From CAYZGU01 sp964478165 (lineage in GTDB: Bacteria; Poribacteria; WGA-4E; JAJDTR01), in assembly GCA_964478165.1 (NCBI GenBank), contig CAYZGU010000003.1, positions 1 through 44,924 of the forward strand: 44,924 nt of DNA. Reading direction: 5' to 3'. Each line of letters opens with the position of its first letter. Positions within the stretch are counted from its first letter, which is position 1. A program made the translations under genes and the position numbers. Below are positions 36,454 through 44,924 of the stretch, piece by piece. Below the pieces are notes generated by a model, which worked only from the letters and a program-made list of their open reading frames with translations, was not told the origin of the DNA and made no database searches.

Positions 36454-37836
36454 CTAGTCGTCGATTCCTTGCAAGCGAGTTGCTGTGAGAAACGCCAAGA
36501 TTCCAATGCCAATTGAGAACATGAAGAGCCCTTCATAACCCATAAGATGCACGAGAACGCCTCCAAGCAAGGGCGCGAAACTCGTCGGAAAGAGAATAGT
36601 ATTCATAAACCCGAGATAGGTTGGACGATGCAAGGGTGGCGCTATGTTGAGAAGATAGGACATAAACCCAATCCACATTCCACTTATCGAAATTGCCTCA
36701 GCGACAAAAACTAGAAAATAGCAAGGCAACTGCCAAGCGCTTGGAAGCATGCGAGCCACTATCGCAAAAGTCGATGGCAAAGCCGTCAGCGCTCCTGCCA
36801 CGATTAAGACCCGCCTAAGTCCGTGTTTTTTTCCAACGTAACCCCACCAAACGTTTGAAATCACCCCGCTGAGAGCGATAAAGACCAGAAATGAACCAAT
36901 TGTCCCCTCTGAGATTTCCAACTCTTGCATTGCGTAGGGCACAAAGAACGGAGTCGACATGCCAGCAGTCTGACTGCAGATTCTAAGTAACAGAAGGCAC
37001 CGATAGTTCGCGTCTATCCGTAGAAAATATGGACCACGCTTGAGATGTTCCCATATCGGTTTACGTACAGTTTGGACTGGGCGAATTGGCTCATGGATTC
37101 TTAGAAAACTCGCGAACGAAAAACTCAACCCGATGAGCGCGCAGCCAAACAGCAGTGCATAAGTATGCGGAAATGTCAAATCGGATTTCAACCCAAGTAC
37201 TGAGAAAACGAAAAAATCCACAAGTAATTTAAAGAACCGCGTAACACCTCCGAATAGCCCTGTAAATTCGGACGAATTACCCAGCACGGCCCGAATGAAG
37301 AAGCCCAGAAGAACGGCAAATAGCCCTCCGTAGAGTTGACGTAAGATGAAATACTGCGTCCTAAGTTTCGGATTAAACGCTTTAGATATGATGTCCATGT
37401 ACGGGACAGTAGAAATTCCCATTGACGACGCGGCAATAAAGTATAGGACAAAAAAGCAAGTTGCAAGAATCGCCGGTTTCTGCACCCCTATGAAGATTGT
37501 ACAAAGACAGATTGCCAACCACATCGTCAGGCGGATACTCATTCCAATTGTGTAAAACTTCATCTTTCGCGGACGATGCTCAATTATGTTCGACATCAAA
37601 AGCTGCGGCCACATCCAACCTGCAGCTTGGAGTGACCCAGCCAATCCAACAAGAATCTTTGATCTCGTAAGAGTATAAACAAACGCAGGAAGGATTGTAG
37701 ATGCATCTATCAAGGAAAAGCTCATTCGCATGAACGTTCCTTGAATGAGGGCCCACCTAAAATTTCGCTTCTCTTCGCGTTTTTCTGACGCGCTCTCTCT
37801 TTCAGAATCGGATGGACCGGTTGAATCATTCGTCAT
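36454..37836 (-). CDS. MFS transporter
   Basis: A 460-residue major facilitator with a charged N-terminal tail (SERESASEKREEKRNF) and about 12 membrane segments. FMRMSFSLIDASTILPAF opens the first helix, a long soluble-looking insertion is seen near 195-225, and the C-half contains WWGYVGKKHGLRR, the MFS loop signature. Its substrate is unknown. A start at 37893 would add 19 residues; neither start has a strong ribosome binding site, and AAGGA 13 bases before 37836 is the best available. It is translated just ahead of the Fsr-like gene, so the two transporters form one unit. Confidence 0.85.
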   Translation of the reverse strand: MTNDSTGPSDSERESASEKREEKRNFRWALIQGTFMRMSFSLIDASTILPAFVYTLTRSKILVGLAGSLQAAGWMWPQLLMSNIIEHRPRKMKFYTIGMSIRLTMWLAICLCTIFIGVQKPAILATCFFVLYFIAASSMGISTVPYMDIISKAFNPKLRTQYFILRQLYGGLFAVLLGFFIRAVLGNSSEFTGLFGGVTRFFKLLVDFFVFSVLGLKSDLTFPHTYALLFGCALIGLSFSFASFLRIHEPIRPVQTVRKPIWEHLKRGPYFLRIDANYRCLLLLRICSQTAGMSTPFFVPYAMQELEISEGTIGSFLVFIALSGVISNVWWGYVGKKHGLRRVLIVAGALTALPSTFAIVARMLPSAWQLPCYFLVFVAEAISISGMWIGFMSYLLNIAPPLHRPTYLGFMNTILFPTSFAPLLGGVLVHLMGYEGLFMFSIGIGILAFLTATRLQGIDD

Positions 37837-39003
37837 AGAATTAGTCTGTTCCTTGACCAAATCTTGGAGAACCGGGATAACAACACTGAACATAATTCGG
37901 ACAGTTTCGAAAACAGCAGGGAAGAAGACAGTATTTCGACAATCTGAAAGAATCTAACAGCGATTCAAGATAGGGATTATCTCTTTCCTACACCAAATGC
38001 TACCAGAATCTTATCAATTTTTCAACATCCAAAATTTCAATCTGTTCTATCGACCTATTCAGAGGCACAATTCTGTGAATCGAGTTCGGGAACACGAATT
38101 TTTCTGAAGGGATGTGCCCAGATGTACCATATAGCCAATAATCAAACCTCTTTGAGCCCACTAAATGCTCTGTTGATTTATCGATTAGCCCGTTGAAATA
38201 GTGAGATTAGGTTTTCGACAGTCGGATTTGTGTCTATAACAATACGAAATCCATTAAGGATAGCCAAACACCCGGTCTGTTCATTCTCCAGAAGTATCGT
38301 TAGTACAAACAGGATACGCACCAGTCCAGAAACATGGCAACCACCGATTCTGTGCGTTCGGACTAATTAGGGAATCGTGCCCCGAGAACACTGGTCTTTA
38401 CTTGTCTCGCTAGATTTAATCTTCCTAATGCCAACAGAGATGTTAGATTGAAAATTCTACAGTAAAACAGTTAAGCGTGATTCCCACTCCCAGCACATTA
38501 GCCATTATGTCCCAGTACATGCATGGGACTCTCACGTTGATTAATCAGGGTTACGCGCACCAAAATCGATTAACTCTATAACGGGTCGTGACATAGAATC
38601 TCCAACATACGAGAACAACAAATCGGATATCCTTAGCGTACTAGAAAAGTATTTTGGGTGCCAAACTTAAGAACCCTGTTCTATCACTACTTTTACATAT
38701 GTGCTACCGCCTTAGACTTGGCGGCGGGGCCCGTTATTCACTTGCCTTTTCTCGGATGGTTGGTAGAGAGTCTATTCCGGAATCCCAAACAGTATTTCAG
38801 CTTCGGCCGGAATTGGACAATGACTCGATAGTACGTCAATTCATTGCCGCACTATGGGTTGATTATCGATTAATACTCATTTCTTCTCTTGCCCTTCGAT
38901 GACGTGATGCACACTGGGATTCACTCGTAGCCACTCGAACAACAGAAGGCGGATAATGGTTCTTTTGACTAGGTTCATGGCTCAAGCACAACCGTTTAAC
39001 CAA

Positions 39004-39186
39004 CTACGGGCACTTCGAGTTTCCCACCGGAAGTAGCCAAGCAACCTCGACCAACCCAGTATAAGGTCTCTTATAGTGTAAAAACCACAGTAACCCCTGC
39101 TGACCAGTTTCATTCCATAGCGTTGAAAAGGAAGATAGTTGGTCAAAATCAGCACATCGATGGCGGTCCGCGCGCTGTTTTGTCAT
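39004..39186 (-). pseudogene. Possible remnant of an integrase-type transposase
   Basis: A 60-codon frame ending in WFLHYKRPYTGLVEVAWLLP. This recalls the C-terminal YNxxRPHxxLG segment of IS481/IS3-type transposases, but the catalytic D-D-E part is absent and the resemblance covers under 20 residues. Chance similarity is quite possible. Confidence 0.2.
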
Positions 39187-39292
39187 CTTAAACCTGAACT
39201 CCGCGTGCGACGCAGAGCGAAAAGGCCACTATCTCTGGAAATGGCATCCGACTTTAAACACACTAATGCCGGCTAATCAAGTTAAAAGTCCA

Positions 39293-39322
39293 TTTACAAT
39301 CTTATCCAATCTATGTTAGAAT
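39293..39322 (+). promoter_or_regulatory. Possible promoter of the isomerase/epimerase gene
   Basis: TTTACA (39293-39298) and TAGAAT (39317-39322) with an 18-base spacer; ten of twelve positions match. Predicted start near 39329, about 96 bases before the ATG. Confidence 0.4.
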
Positions 39323-39424
39323 GGCAATCAGAGCAGTCAATCAACGGTGACAAAACCTTACAGATTTCTAACTTTGGACTACATCTAATGTTCGCGCTGT
39401 ACCATTTTCCAGGAGAAATTAATA

Positions 39425-40264
39425 ATGCGACTTGGGGGGCCTGTTTTTTGCGACTGAGATGATCCGGAGGCATTGGCAAAGGCACATATGAACGCAGGAT
39501 ATCGTGCTGCTTATTGTCCCAGAGTAAGCCTGCAGGAACCACAACGTATCCGAGAAATCGAGAGGGCTTTTGGCACCATGGGCATTGTGATTGCTGAGGT
39601 CGGTGGTGCGTGGGGCAACATGATTACACCTAATTTGGAAAAGCGAAAATCACAAATCAACACTGTTTGTGAAAGACTCGCTCTCGCTGATGAAGTAGGA
39701 GCACTAGGATGCGTCAATTTTGCAGGCACTTACGATCCAACCGCTACATACAGTCCACATCCAAAGAATCTAACCGATGAGTGTTTCGATCTTATCGTGG
39801 AAATAGTGCGGCAGATTCTCGATGTTACCAAGCCGCGGCGTTCATGCTTCCTCCTGGAAATGATGCCCGCAGTGTTTCCTGACAGCGCGGATTCTTATGT
39901 GGCGTTGCTGGAGGCTGTCGACAACCCATCGTTTCGTGTCCACTTGGACCCAGTCAACATCATCACTTCACCGACGCGTTTCTTCAATAGTGGGAATGTA
40001 ATTAAAGAGTGTTTCGACAAACTCGGGCACGCGATTGTGAGCTGCCACGGTAAGGACATCATCATGCATCCGACGTACATGGTCGAGATTCGAGAATGCC
40101 GTCCAGGCACGGGAAGCTTGGATTATCGAACATATCTCACCGAATTAAACCGCCTTCCCGAGGACGTGCCCTTGATGATGGAGCACTTGTCGACCAAGGA
40201 AGAATATAGTTTGGCGAAGGAGTTTATCACAGGGGTGGCGAGTGAACTAGGATTGTCATTCTAG
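39425..40264 (+). CDS. Sugar phosphate isomerase/epimerase (xylose-isomerase-like TIM barrel) with in-frame TGA at codon 11
   Basis: The frame from ATG 39425 reads MRLGGPVFCD, then TGA (39455-39457), then DDPEALAKAHMNAGYRAAYCP, in one phase to 40264 (279 codons). AGGAGA at 39411-39416 stands 8 bases before the ATG, and MRLGGPVF is a natural first strand of these barrels, so the true start is upstream of the stop. The rest is a xylose-isomerase-like TIM barrel with metal-ligand candidates in LLEMMP, HLDPVN, CHGKD and MMEHL. Possible explanations: a nonsense change (TCA to TGA gives Ser), a sequencing error, readthrough, or reinitiation at ATG 39488, which has AAAGG 5 bases before it but would drop the first strand. 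The remaining 268 codons contain no other lesion. Confidence 0.8.
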
Positions 40265-40788
40265 GAATTAACGGTGATTTTGAAGCAGCACCGCTGAACA
40301 AGAACTCCCAATCCGACTTTCGTTAAACAATCAATCCAACCAACATCTCCACAGTCTTAGCAGAAAATCTTGGAACCCTCGTGCGCTCTTCCGACTCGAC
40401 CACGGCAATTCCCTCTCTGACGCTTGTCTTAATCGCATCGACGAGTGCCCTACTTGTTTTCCCCAACATAATTACCCCCCTTCCTCATCTAAGAAGACGG
40501 GATTGAATATCTCATAATCAATTGATGACACATGATGAGATTTCTGGCGGAAGAAACCATTCAGGATTTGAAACGACGCTACCGATTCAACACTCACATC
40601 ATCGCGTGCAACACGCATCCGACTCATATAGGTTGGCGCAGACACAGCATACATGCTACAATCTGGGACACGGAGATTCTCATGATTTGTGGAAGTTTCC
40701 CAGCTGAGGCGCGTTCTATCTCAGTTTTAACTACCACCAAAATATCTTTAGCCGTGAAATCCACGCTGCACAGCATTAGGAGTTGTTT
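40265..40788. other. Gap between isomerase/epimerase and PhyH genes
   Basis: About 520 bases. It contains a minus-strand 48-codon frame (listed separately). Frames at 40472-40654 (-) and 40532-40792 (+) overlap each other and have no family resemblance. Confidence 0.45.
40323..40469 (-). CDS. Possible small ORF or oxidoreductase remnant
   Basis: A 48-codon frame from ATG 40469 to TAA 40325-40323, preceded by a purine-rich GGAAGGGGGG about 5 bases before the start. The product (MLGKTSRALVDAIKTSVREG at its N-terminus, then a charged turn) resembles in pattern the C-terminal helix and strand of Gfo/Idh/MocA sugar dehydrogenases, which often accompany sugar isomerases. It may be a leftover of such a gene or a tiny gene of its own. 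Confidence 0.3.
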   Translation of the reverse strand: MLGKTSRALVDAIKTSVREGIAVVESEERTRVPRFSAKTVEMLVGLIV

Positions 40789-41562
40789 ATGAATCAATCC
40801 AACGTTCTAAAACAATATCACCGAGACGGTTACGCAATCTTTCGAGACGTCCTAGATTCAGGTCTTGTACAAGAGGTAAGCTATCATATAGATTGGCTTC
40901 TCAAAAAGCACCCGAATCGCCGTCCTGAACAATTGGACCACAACCTTGTTTCCGAGGATCCATTTTGGGTGAGACTCATCAGCGATGATCAATTGGTTGA
41001 CATTGCAGAAATTTTCATTGGGTCAAATGTCGCACTGTTTGCGTCGCACTACATCTGCAAGCCACCCTCAGATGGGCACGCTGTTTTGTGGCATCAAGAT
41101 GGCAGTTATTGGCCGCTGGAACCAATGGAGGTCGTGACACTGTGGCTTGCGTTTGACCACTCGCTGCCTGAGAATGGTTGTATGCGAGTAATCCCGGGGA
41201 CACACACCACCAGATTGCATCGGATGGAGCCCCGCACTGATGTCCCCAACGTGCTCAATTCGGGAATCGATTCGGAATTGGTTGATGAATCTAGAGCAAT
41301 TGACTTCGTACTCAAGCCGGGCGATGTTTCCGTACATCACCCTAACATTATTCATGGTTCAAACCCTAACAGCTCAACGAAGCGCCGTGGCGGGCTGACG
41401 ATTCGCTACATACCAACAAGTACACGTATCACAAAATCACCCTGGCCCTGCGCCTTTCTTCTCCGTGGAAATCCAGTCCCTGGCGTCAATAATTACCTCC
41501 CCCAGCCCAAGTACATCGAACACGTGCATATGCCGTTTCGGGGGTGCGAAAAGTGGAAATGA
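40789..41562 (+). CDS. Phytanoyl-CoA dioxygenase (PhyH) family protein
   Basis: Fe(II)/2-oxoglutarate-dependent oxygenase of 257 residues. The iron ligands are His102 and Asp104 in WHQDGSYWPL and distal His189 in NIIHGSNPNSS; Arg206 in TIRYIP is placed to bind 2-oxoglutarate. VIPGTHTT is the usual family loop. The substrate is unknown; bacterial members hydroxylate many small molecules. AGGAG (40778-40782) lies 6 bases before the ATG, which excludes the TTG two codons earlier. It ends 29 bases before the convergent MBL-fold gene. Confidence 0.93.
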   Translation: MNQSNVLKQYHRDGYAIFRDVLDSGLVQEVSYHIDWLLKKHPNRRPEQLDHNLVSEDPFWVRLISDDQLVDIAEIFIGSNVALFASHYICKPPSDGHAVLWHQDGSYWPLEPMEVVTLWLAFDHSLPENGCMRVIPGTHTTRLHRMEPRTDVPNVLNSGIDSELVDESRAIDFVLKPGDVSVHHPNIIHGSNPNSSTKRRGGLTIRYIPTSTRITKSPWPCAFLLRGNPVPGVNNYLPQPKYIEHVHMPFRGCEKWK

Positions 41563-41591
41563 ACAGGGCCGCATCACATCAGGTTCAAACC

Positions 41592-42227
41592 TCAGAGTCC
41601 CTGCAAAAACGGGTTGTTCTGCTTTTCCTCGCCCAGTGCCGTACGCGGGCCGTGACCGGGATAAATAATAGTGTCATCAGGAAGTGACCAGAGCTTATCA
41701 CGGATTGATCCGATGAGCTGCTTGTAAGAAGCACCCCAAAGATCTGTTCGCCCAATGCTGCCTCGAAAAATCGTGTCGCCTGCAAAAAGACCAGGTCCAT
41801 CTGTTTCCAATTTGAGACAAATGCCACCGGGACTATGACCAGGTGTTTCAATGACAGATAGCGTATAAAGACCAAACGATATGTTGTCTCCTTCGCGCAA
41901 ATATCTACTAACGCTTGGACTCTCAGGTTCTTCAGCCCCAAACATGGTCGCCTGGACCACCAAATTATCGAGCATAATCTGGTCCGCTTCGTGGATAAGC
42001 ATCAAGCTTCCTGTTTCGCGTTGGACAGTCGCAGTCGCACCGACATGGTCAAGATGTCCATGCGTGTGAATGAGGTGTTTGATACTCAGTTCATGTGCCT
42101 GGACAGATTTCAAAATGCGCACTGCTTCATCACCGGGGTCAATCACAACGCCTTCCCGGGTTTCGTCACACCCCAGAATCCAACAGTTCGATTGAAAAGG
42201 ACTGACAACAAGTTGTTCTAAAATCAT
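41592..42227 (-). CDS. MBL-fold hydrolase, glyoxalase II-like
   Basis: 211 residues. The metal-binding motif THGHLDH (55-61) gives His56, His58, Asp60 and His61; His131 (TPGHSPG), Asp151 (FAGDTIF) and His192 (YPGHGP) complete the dinuclear site. The short form without the C-terminal helical domain of true GloB is typical of the wide hydroxyacylglutathione-hydrolase-like group that cleaves various thioesters. The frame is open to 42281, but GAGG about 8 bases before the ATG at 42227 and the family start (MILEQLVVSPFQSNCW) favour the shorter form. Confidence 0.93.
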   Translation of the reverse strand: MILEQLVVSPFQSNCWILGCDETREGVVIDPGDEAVRILKSVQAHELSIKHLIHTHGHLDHVGATATVQRETGSLMLIHEADQIMLDNLVVQATMFGAEEPESPSVSRYLREGDNISFGLYTLSVIETPGHSPGGICLKLETDGPGLFAGDTIFRGSIGRTDLWGASYKQLIGSIRDKLWSLPDDTIIYPGHGPRTALGEEKQNNPFLQGL

Positions 42228-43474
42228 ACAGATGCCCTCAAAATGGCCGCAACGCAGCAAAATAAGATTCGGAATTGACATGTCTCACACATCAGGCCAC
42301 CACCACATTTCATGCCCTGTCAAAGAGAAAACCGGCTCGACAATTAAGTGGTTCATGATTGCGATCGTTGAACAGATGGCTTGCCATGGTGCCAACAGGA
42401 CTTAATGAGCTAACAATTATCGGACAGTGAAGAGTTTCTATTGCCAGAACATTGGCAACGATGGTCTCGTACACATGTTACCAAACAGAGGGCGCCTTGG
42501 ACCACACAAAACTAATACACCCTTCTCAGTAGTATTTTCACCTTATGCAGCGTGTGCAACTCACACACCAATCTACGCACTCAACAAACGTCTGAATGCG
42601 TGCGAACACCAACGGTTACATTTTAAGTATTGAGGTAGCAGACATAAGAATCATGGTCACCTAAATAGATTCGCATGAAAACACATCTACCGGTGGCATG
42701 GTTCCTAACATCAACGACGTTCGGAAGCAACTACGAATCTGATTCGATTTTGGCTTGGCCTACGGCAACTTGTAGCATACAAAGCTGTTCCCGTAATGAC
42801 AAAATCGCGTCCGCGCTGCAAAGGTACAATTTCTAGACTCTACCGAGATTGAGAATACAGGGACAGCTGAGCGCTGACTAACCGTCGATACAAAACACGC
42901 TGATGGACTTGGGAGACAAGAGAACGACCTAAATGAGGTTGCGTCTAACACCTACGAATTCTCCTGAGCAACATGGATTCGGCATCTCTTCTGATTGCGT
43001 ATCTCATCAACTTACACTCGATTATGGACACACGTGGGAGTTCTATGTTGGTTCTCTCCCTCACAGATCGCTGCAACACGAATCTATCAATTGTCAATCA
43101 TCTGCGCATCGCCACCAAACGTAGACACACTCATCTGAATCAGAAAGCAACGAGCGAGGAACGTGACAGACTACATCATCCCTCGACGGAGGTTTTTGGG
43201 GACGGCAGAACAGTACACAGTAGACTAGAGTGAAAATGTGGCCGAACACATAGAAGCCACAATTCTTCTGACAACTATAAACACCAATCATCACTCTCTC
43301 CATAATCCCTGTCACAACGTAGTTGGAACTGTGGAAAGACACCTTGACACGAATTCACTCTTCTGTCTCCTTGATATACCGGAATTCAAAGAATGCCACA
43401 CAATGCTGGGGTTTGTCAATCAATAATCAACACTTTAACTACGTGCTATCATAACGATATAGGAGGATAAATTT
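42228..43474. other. Gap upstream of the SMP-30 gene
   Basis: About 1.25 kb with no recognisable gene. TTGTCA at 43413-43418 lacks a good -10 at the right distance. The strong ribosome binding site AGGAGG (43461-43466) at its right end belongs to the next gene. Confidence 0.5.
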
Positions 43475-44374
43475 ATGAGTTGGGATTTCGAATTGGTCGC
43501 TGGTCCATACACCTTTACCGAAGGACCTGCATGGAATGGAAAAGAAGTGCTGTTTACGGATATTCCCGCCAGCAAGATCATGCGATACGATCCTACGAGC
43601 GGGGAAAGCTCGGAATTCCGGTCGGATACAAATGAAGCCAATGGGTTGATGTTCGACAAAAATGGAAGATTATACGCCTGCGAAGGGGGTAGAACTTTTG
43701 GAGATGGAGATGGCGGACGACGTATTGTTCGTTACAATTCGGATGGCACAACAACCGTCATTGCAGACCGATTTGAAGGAAAACGTCTCAACAGCCCCAA
43801 TGACCTCGCCTTCGATCATCAAGGCAGACTCTGGTTCACCGATCCGCGTTATGGAGACAAAATAGATGATCTGGAACTCGACCACCGATCAGTATTTCGA
43901 TTAGATCCACAGCCAGATGATACATGGCTAATCACTCGGATTACGTATGATACAACCAGCCCGAATGGCCTTCTCATTTCACAAGATGGAAAATGGCTCT
44001 ATATTGCCCAGAGTGCCTACGGCGATCGAAACCCACGCGAATTGCGACGTTATGCAATTCATGACGACGGACCGGTCTTCACATACGAAATTTTACACAA
44101 TTTCTATCCACATCGCGGGATCGATGGCATGTGCTGGGATCGCGAGGGCAACATCATCGCGACAGCCGGCTGGATGGAGAGTGGACCTGGTCCAATGATC
44201 TATGTTTTCGCTACAAACGGTCGAGTTCTGGAAACACACCCCGTTCCAACAGACCAACCTACAAACTGCACATTCGGCGATTCTGATCTTCAGACACTGT
44301 ATCTTACTTCAGGAGGCTGCCTCTATCGCACACGCCCTGGTAGAACTGGATGCCTAATCTATCCGCCCAGTTAA
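43475..44374 (+). CDS. SMP-30/gluconolactonase family protein
   Basis: A six-bladed beta-propeller lactonase of 299 residues. Metal-site residues typical of the family are visible: Glu16 (FTEGPAWNG), Asn109 in NSPNDLAFD, Asn164 in TSPNGLLIS, and an Asp in RGIDGMCWD. Family members hydrolyse sugar lactones such as gluconolactone, in keeping with the sugar isomerase upstream. No signal peptide, so cytoplasmic. AGGAGG (43461-43466) lies 8 bases before the ATG. Length is complete. Confidence 0.94.
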   Translation: MSWDFELVAGPYTFTEGPAWNGKEVLFTDIPASKIMRYDPTSGESSEFRSDTNEANGLMFDKNGRLYACEGGRTFGDGDGGRRIVRYNSDGTTTVIADRFEGKRLNSPNDLAFDHQGRLWFTDPRYGDKIDDLELDHRSVFRLDPQPDDTWLITRITYDTTSPNGLLISQDGKWLYIAQSAYGDRNPRELRRYAIHDDGPVFTYEILHNFYPHRGIDGMCWDREGNIIATAGWMESGPGPMIYVFATNGRVLETHPVPTDQPTNCTFGDSDLQTLYLTSGGCLYRTRPGRTGCLIYPPS

Positions 44375-44924
44375 ATGGGCACCAAGCATCAACTGATTCT
44401 AATACACTCACAAGTCCTTGGAACTACGAATCATATGTTTTTCATAACCATATGACTAATTTGACCGTCGGACATCAACAGCGCACATTTCCTAGAAGGT
44501 CGGAAACCATGCAGTCATTCGTCAGCCATGTCGATAGCCGAAACCCAATTGTCGGCTACATCGACCAAACCGATTTGCAACACCAGCATGGTTTTCAACC
44601 CAAATCTCTCTACAACTTTCTCGCATGTCTCGGTAACCTATGGGCGATTTCGTACAGCCGATCGAAAATATCGTCGTTATCAACATGGCATTGATCATCT
44701 TTAGATACCGGCAGCAACTGATTATTAAGAATTCGGAAGAAGACCTCATTCGCAGCACCACCTTATATATTTGATATGGAAAAAAAGATGCGTGTGAAGT
44801 TCAATTACTTTCTTGACGTTCACCTCCTTGAGCATCAAACAGTTACAGGCAAATACAAGAACACCCCTTCGTGCTACTCTCATTGAGTATTCACGCAATT
44901 TCGTTGCTCACCATATATCGTATG
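44375..44924. other. Right end of the window
   Basis: About 550 bases with no recognisable gene or terminator. The window edge limits what can be said. Confidence 0.5.

Larger units (their letters stand above)
37894..39424. other. Longest gap of the window
   Basis: About 1.5 kb. No intact gene. A possible transposase scrap at 39004-39186 (minus) and the promoter at 39293-39322 are listed separately. A small hairpin GTCCCA/TGGGAC lies near 38508-38528. The frame at 38654-38902 has no family features. Confidence 0.5.

Noticed and set aside
39425..40264. Genome-wide recoding of TGA
   Set aside because: Other genes in the window (cupin, rhomboid, nfeD) end properly at TGA, and no other conserved frame contains an internal TGA.

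Overview
The window reads as chromosomal DNA of a Gram-negative bacterium: it carries a KDO-activating enzyme (KdsB), a lipoprotein, and housekeeping genes of bacterial type (topA, accD, dapA, glmS, queF, moaC, nth). The mixture of phytanoyl-CoA dioxygenase, SMP-30 lactonase, xylose-isomerase-like TIM barrel, LarA-like protein and Zn-alcohol dehydrogenase resembles gene sets seen in Poribacteria and related uncultured marine lineages. That placement is an inference from gene content, not from a marker tree. Only about two thirds of the window is coding. Gaps of 0.3-1.5 kb lie between most units and contain few recognisable features. No rRNA, CRISPR array, prophage or intact insertion sequence was found.

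Layout. 1-1.4 kb: a cupin gene behind a good promoter. 1.4-5.5 kb: minus-strand operon polX-like, rhomboid-TPR, moaC. 6.4-9.6 kb: topA and accD on the minus strand. 10-14.8 kb: a plus-strand membrane-organisation cluster (nfeD, two tandem floA genes, a small membrane-anchored protein). 16-18.4 kb: divergent dapA (minus) and a TIG/LysM lipoprotein (plus), each with a near-perfect sigma70-type promoter. 18.8-21.1 kb: queF, a long gap with hairpins, a small PGPGW-type membrane protein. 21.5-26.9 kb: glmS, a GlmU-like left-handed beta-helix protein, kdsB and tRNA-Ala, a loose cell-envelope precursor group. 27.4-29 kb: an atypical ClpX-like ATPase. 29.6-33.7 kb: minus-strand operon sat, Zn-alcohol dehydrogenase, LarA-like protein. 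33.8-37.9 kb: nth and two coupled MFS transporters. 39.4-44.4 kb: catabolic-looking genes (sugar isomerase/epimerase, PhyH oxygenase, MBL hydrolase, SMP-30 lactonase).

Most notable points: the sugar isomerase/epimerase gene at 39425 has a strong ribosome binding site and a sensible N-terminus but an in-frame TGA at codon 11; the PolX-like protein keeps its PHP site but appears to have lost all three polymerase aspartates; the ClpX-like ATPase lacks the zinc domain but keeps the IGF loop; sat, an alcohol dehydrogenase and a LarA-like protein share one operon; and the nfeD leader can form competing hairpins. I did not find a clearly new multi-gene system; the sat/adh/larA-like operon and the nfeD/floA/floA cluster are the best candidates for closer study.
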